Shown here: positions 59,518-64,000 of the stretch, in pieces
Layout: each line of letters opens with the position of its first letter
How positions within the stretch are numbered: the stretch's first letter is position 1
Assembly (NCBI GenBank): GCA_039654915.1
Contig: CM077596.1
Span: 5,642,001-5,706,000, forward strand
Length of the DNA: 64,000 nt
Direction: 5' to 3'
Source of the DNA: Aquilaria yunnanensis
Lineage: Eukaryota > Streptophyta > Magnoliopsida > Malvales > Thymelaeaceae
Program-made: the position numbers and the translations under genes
Notes under the pieces: generated by a model
The model's input: the letters and a program-made list of their open reading frames with translations, nothing else
The model's database searches: none
Told to the model about the DNA's origin: nothing

Positions 59518-60951
59518 TGTTATTGTTGTGCCCAAAAGCCAATCATGAGATGATTGAATTTTGCACATTGAAGCATGATACTTTATTGGGGCATTAATCC
59601 TATAATTATGTTTGTTTTTTTGTTTCTGCGTAATGTAACAAACATAATTATAACTCTAAAATAATGACATTCTTAAATGTCCATAGTTTAGTATTATCAT
59701 GGAGCGTGTTGCAATAATACATAAAGCCTAGCGTATGTGAGGACTAATATAATATATGTAGTCTACATATGAGTATAAGTTTGAGAACTTGTGTACTAGA
59801 CCAACCCACCATGAGAATGCTACATGGATCATTATATGAATGTCATAAGTGATTCTCATAATAACAATGTATATGTAGTCCTTTGACCTAAGGTTATTAA
59901 CGTTTCCCTATATGTGAGTCACATATTTTGATATTTCCCTTTGTTGTTCATAATTGAGTGAATTTAAATGAGATCATTGGATATGTCACATATCATGCAG
60001 AGGATTTTATATGATCAAGATGGGATTTTTCCCTTCTATGTAACGGGAGTGATATCTTTGGGCCCCTTGATAAAGTGAGACTAAGAAAATACATGGCCAT
60101 GCTCAGATCAATTGACATATGATATCAATGTCATCAGTTTAAGTTAGTCAACTCAGTAATCAAGTAACCATAAATCGAGCTATACGAGAGTGACACATTC
60201 CATGTCTTGTGCTTGGTCTTGATATCTTGGACACTTGGACAATAGTATATACAGATAATGATCATAAAGGTTTAATTGAATCACCGACAATCTTGTCACT
60301 TAGGTAGCAATGATGTGTTGCTAGACATCACTTATTGTTTATGATCATAAATGTGATTTATGATCATTGCCAATGTGATATGAGCCTATTGGGCCACACA
60401 CATAGAGCCAATTGGATTATTTGAGTGCATGGGCCGAATTGTTCGGACTTGGTTTTCATGATGATTTTGTATTAATGATTGGCCCAAAGGTTGAGCCATT
60501 ATTAGGCCTAAAATTAAAACCTAATTGGATTAGGGCTTTGAAACCCATTAGGCTTAGGAGTTGAGTCTTACTATAAATACATCATATAGTGAGAAATTCA
60601 TAGCTCTTGCCTTAGCCTCATTAAGGACAAAATCAGAAGAGTTCTGAGAGTTCCAGTCGCATTTTTTTCTTATAATTCCTTAGAGGAAGCAAGCTAGCAT
60701 TGTGAATGTAAGAGGAACACATCTACCGGGACATGGTGCAGGTGTGGTGATCCCGAGAGACTTGTGTGGATACCATAGAGAGCTTGAATATGTCAACTGT
60801 TTAAGTTTTGTGATTCAACTCAATAGTTGGGTGAAATATCTCAACCAAATTAGGTATAAAATTTTGAGCACCTGATTTACCCCGTTTCACTTGGATCCTA
60901 GAAGATTTCGATTATATTCCATTGCGTTTGCTTGGCTCCTGAAACCCTACA
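59518..60951. mobile_element. Solo LTR, 1434 bp, with TATTA target duplication
   Basis: Begins TGTTATTG, ends CCCTACA, and is flanked by TATTA at 59513-59517 and 60952-60956. Removing it rejoins a protease reading: TATCATATTA before it continues as TTCCCTTGACTGAGCATTAA after it, in the manner of the family's HIIPSTxHQ block. A TATA box (CTATAAATAC, 60571-60580) suggests it is transcribed left to right. It has no coding region and no primer site, so it is a recombined LTR. Copia or gypsy origin is not settled. Confidence 0.82.
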
Positions 60952-60956
60952 TATTA

Positions 60957-61330
60957 TTCCCTTGACTGAGCATTAATGTGCTAAGGGGTTTTGGCACGGA
61001 AAAGAAATTTTTATTCGTGGTGTGGATGCTTTTTTGGAACTCTATGAATTTCAATTAGCCAAAACTACCTTTTATGATGTTTTCTTCGAAGAATGTGAGA
61101 ATGTCATCACTTTGCCAAAAGGTGTTTCTCTACCAAGGTGGGAAGAATATGAAGGCATTTCTTCAATGCCCTAAGGTCCAAAAAGCACTGGAACGCATCA
61201 GTGCTAGGAAATGGAAGATGTGAAGATAGACTCATATGTGAAAAATGATGGTAAAAAAGTTTATTGCTTATGATGGTGCACAAGGTCAGGAACTTCAATT
61301 ATTCCTAATCCCATATCAAGTGAATTTTCT
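60957..61330 (+). pseudogene. Protease region of the Tat-like element, 3' part
   Basis: Continues the protease-downstream reading after the solo LTR: GFWHGKEIFIRGVDAFLE, then FFEECENVITLPKGVSLPRW. Both blocks match the linker that follows the protease in Tat-type elements. Stops appear by about 61170. Confidence 0.6.
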
Positions 61331-61631
61331 AGTAAGTTTAATGTGTTTGAGGTTTGCATGACTGACGAGGTAAAATCTCTGGTTCCTGGTTCACCGTTGC
61401 AAGATATTCAAAAAGTGCCAAAGCCAATGCAAAATATTCCAAAACCTCAGGCAAAAATGCTTAGCAGATTGATGTATCCATAGATGAGGTGTTACCACCT
61501 CAACAAATGGGAAAATTACAGTATAAAGGCATAATGATTATAAACCATTATATAGCATGATTGTCCTCATAGTGAATGAAATGTGAAGGGTAAAGTGTGT
61601 AATCTACACCTTCTTAAAAGATCCACATAAT

Positions 61632-62054
61632 TAGTGGTGGAACTAGGATTTTCAGTTCGGTGGGGCGAGCCTGAAGAAGAGTCGACTAAACTCGGAGGAG
61701 AGGGACGACATCGCGGCGAGGCAAAGCTGGAGATTGGGAGCAATTTGTACTACTTCAAAGATTAGGGTGCAACTCGTAGAAGTTGAAAAATTTGGAGGAC
61801 TAATGGTGCATTTAGGCCATGTTAGAATATCTGTTTAAGACTAGAGGAAATAATTACTCATTTGGTAACTGTTTTCTTTAACGCCTACCTCATCACCCCT
61901 ATCTTCATATTCTTCCATTATTTCCGGGGGGCAAAAATGCATTTCTAGTCCCTAATTTCTCTTAAATTAACTAATTAAGTACCTATATTTAAATTTTTTA
62001 AAAATTTTTGGGGTGCCAGTGACACCCCCTGCCCCTACATAGGTCCACCTTTTT
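61632..62054. mobile_element. hAT-like MITE, about 423 bp
   Basis: The left end GTGGTGGAACTAGGATTT and the reverse complement of the right end (GGTGGACCTATGTAGGGGC) are imperfect inverted repeats. ACATAAT flanks both sides (61625-61631 and 62055-62061), a 7-base match where hAT elements make 8. Non-coding. Confidence 0.55.
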
Positions 62055-62061
62055 ACATAAT

Positions 62062-64000
62062 GGTTACTTGACCCTCAAGAAAACCCTAAAGGATTGCTTG
62101 GTCAACAAGTAATCCGTGAACTTTATTATAAGATTTCAAGACTTGGGTACTCAATTGTATAACTTTAAAAGAAAGGTTTTAAAGGGATATGAATGGTATG
62201 GAAGCAATTTTTGGAGGCTAAATTGCATAAAGGAAACAAAAGCTATTATTCAAGAACCAAGGACAACTAGGTTTGCAATTGTTCACAAAAATAACTTTAG
62301 GATGGGATGATTTTTGACAAGAGTCAAAGATGGTCATTTCTAGCATTATCCCAGCCTTTTATTTCCAGGTTCTAAGGTCAAAAAGGCGGGCTATAGATTA
62401 GCCAAAAAGTCTTTACTTAAGACATACTTATGTGGCCTAAGTGAGGGTTAAGGTTAAACTTATCAAATCAAGTAAAATATCTTGATTTCTTGCCATTTCT
62501 TAGCCATTTTTTTCACCCACTAAACATAGCCTATTCCTTATCTTCTCCATAAGCTTCCATAGCCACCATTGCTGAAGCTCCCAATAAATAACAAAGGAAG
62601 GCAATCAGATGCAATAAGAAAGAGAAAAACCCTAATTTTTGAGTTTATTGTGTATCTCTTAAAAATTTCAGTCTTCATAGCTTAGGTAAGGGTTTTATCT
62701 AGGTTTCATGGCTATTTATTATTCAATACTGATGCCCAAACATCCATGAAGCTAAGACCCTAACCTTGGAAGAGAGCCAAGAGCTTCATGAACCAAGTTT
62801 AGGTTAAGGGGCAAAATTGCACCTAGGGTTTCAGCCCAACAACTTTGGTGCTCTATTATGGCAGTGAAATTTAGGGTTTCTAAAGCCCAAGTTAGTACTA
62901 ACTAAGATCGATTAACCTTTTATAACCAAGCATTAGCTTGAGGAGGGCTGTCATAGTGATTACATAAAGTTTATTTGATTGTTAATGAGCTAACCCTAAT
63001 GATGTGTTGCTGCCAACATTGCATTTGATTGTGTTCTGTTTGTTTGTGTATTTGGAGGGCCATATTTGTGTATTTATATTGTATTTTTGTGTTTTAGCGT
63101 CTTTGGATTTCAAGTATATGACAGGATTTTGAATATTTTATTGATAAGCCCCTACTAAGTTTTATTCAAGAAACTTACCCCCTTCAGTTCATTTCAGGAG
63201 TACCTGAAAGAGAGCATTCAAACTAATATCTGTAGTTTAAATTTCTATGTGAAATTTCAGGTTTATTAGCTTCCATATATGCCATTGTAAATTGGAAAGT
63301 TTCATGATTTTTGGAGCACATTAGTTATTTTTAGGAATGGTACTTTCTACTTTACATAGTAGCTGGTCCCTTCAAGTTTCTGAAGTGCTTAGTGCTTTTG
63401 AATTTCTGCAAGAAGCTTAGTGTACGTATTAACTAAGTTATTATCATGTATGTGGTGCATAAATGCATGAAAATGAGTTGGGTATATTGTATGTGTAATG
63501 TAAGAAGGATATATGGATCAATGAAGTATAGTTTGAAGTGTGTATATAATGTTGTCCATGTGGTGTTTATGGGTTGTTTTGATGGTATTTTTATGAATGA
63601 TGGTTAAAAGGGTTCTAAATTCAAGGGAATTGGTTTTCTCAGGTGTATAAGACATGTATGGACACTACCAAGTGAGTTTTGCACCTGGAAATGAAGTATA
63701 TGAATATTATGATATTTTGTATGGGCATAATGGTCAATAATAGCTAAAATTTGGTACCCTGTACTCCAGCTACCATAACTTTTTGTACATAAAGAATTTG
63801 GGTAAGAAATTTTGACCACACCTAGAAAACTTCAATATGAATAACTTGGCTTTTGAATCACTGGATTTGGTGCCCTGTATCCAGAGTTATGACCTATCAA
63901 AATTGGCTGATTTTATTAAGCACTATTCATATGGTCATTTCTACCCGGTTAAGTTTGAAATCCATAATTGCAAACTTAGATGGATTTAATGTCAAATTTG
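62062..64000. other. Repeat-derived DNA, possible Tekay-type LTR piece running off the window
   Basis: No gene. The stretch 63140-63215 (CTACTAAGTTTTATTCAAG, then CATTTCAGGAGTACC) resembles the U5 part of Tekay-type LTRs; compare TTACTGAGTACTTATGTACTC and TTTCAGGTAAG at about 9215-9265. The match is loose and neither boundary is in view. Confidence 0.3.

Larger units (their letters stand above)
57410..61620 (+). mobile_element. Truncated Tat-like Ty3/gypsy internal region, split by a solo LTR
   Basis: Gag and protease remnants on the plus strand (57655-59512), continuing after the inserted solo LTR at about 60957-61330. No reverse transcriptase, integrase or 3' LTR is recognisable before the MITE at 61632, so the element is truncated as well as interrupted. 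Confidence 0.65.

Noticed and set aside
1..64000. CRISPR arrays, bacterial operons, riboswitches
   Set aside because: The sequence is plainly plant nuclear DNA. The repeats seen are transposon ends, microsatellites or tandem duplications without regular spacers.

Overview
This is nuclear genomic DNA from a flowering plant, most likely a eudicot. The evidence is AT-rich sequence, GT-AG introns, two plant housekeeping-type genes with many exons, and roughly three quarters of the window made of nested plant transposable elements. I cannot name the species.

Gene content. Two host genes, both on the minus strand, can be rebuilt exon by exon with open reading frames throughout. (1) A TIC32-like short-chain dehydrogenase occupies 23-4030 (8 exons, 316 aa). 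(2) An SPPL3/SPPL5-type signal peptide peptidase-like intramembrane protease occupies 21538-35378 (14 exons, 541 aa). Its 6.9-kb intron 7 is packed with mobile elements. A third intact multi-exon reading frame, an RPA1-like single-strand DNA-binding protein on the plus strand (42401-45195, 13 exons, 560 aa), is cargo of a Helitron.

Layout. 1-4.3 kb: TIC32-like gene and its upstream region. 4.8-6.5 kb: an AT-rich MITE-like stretch and a Mutator-like element with a GC-rich interior (Pack-MULE candidate). 7.72-17.86 kb: a complete but dead Ty3/gypsy chromovirus (Tekay/Del type) with 2.5-kb LTRs, TTTTA target duplication, tRNA-iMet primer site and a C-terminal chromodomain. 17.9-21.3 kb: a decayed gypsy-type element. 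21.5-35.4 kb: SPPL gene; intron 7 holds a small decayed LTR element, two foldback elements and a 517-bp hAT-like MITE with an 8-bp target duplication. 36.3-37.8 kb: a 1.5-kb GGTC-rich element with near-identical 10-bp flanks. 38.82-45.53 kb: a Helitron with recognisable 5' TC and 3' hairpin-CTAG ends, inserted between A and T; its helicase is reduced to the C-terminal end but its RPA gene is intact. 45.55-45.87 kb: a Stowaway MITE. 46.9-54.2 kb: a 3'-truncated Athila-type gypsy element. 54.4-55.9 kb: CACTA-like subterminal repeats, AT-rich DNA and microsatellites. 56.9-61.6 kb: a Tat-like gypsy element with only gag and protease regions recognisable, split by a 1434-bp solo LTR with perfect TATTA duplications. 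61.6-62.05 kb: a 423-bp hAT-like MITE. 62.05-64 kb: probable LTR relic.

How it fits together. The host genes do not form a functional cluster. The window is a record of repeated nested insertion between and inside two host genes. The item most worth following up is the Helitron: its transposition enzyme is broken, yet its RPA gene keeps 13 exons, all splice sites and an unbroken frame.
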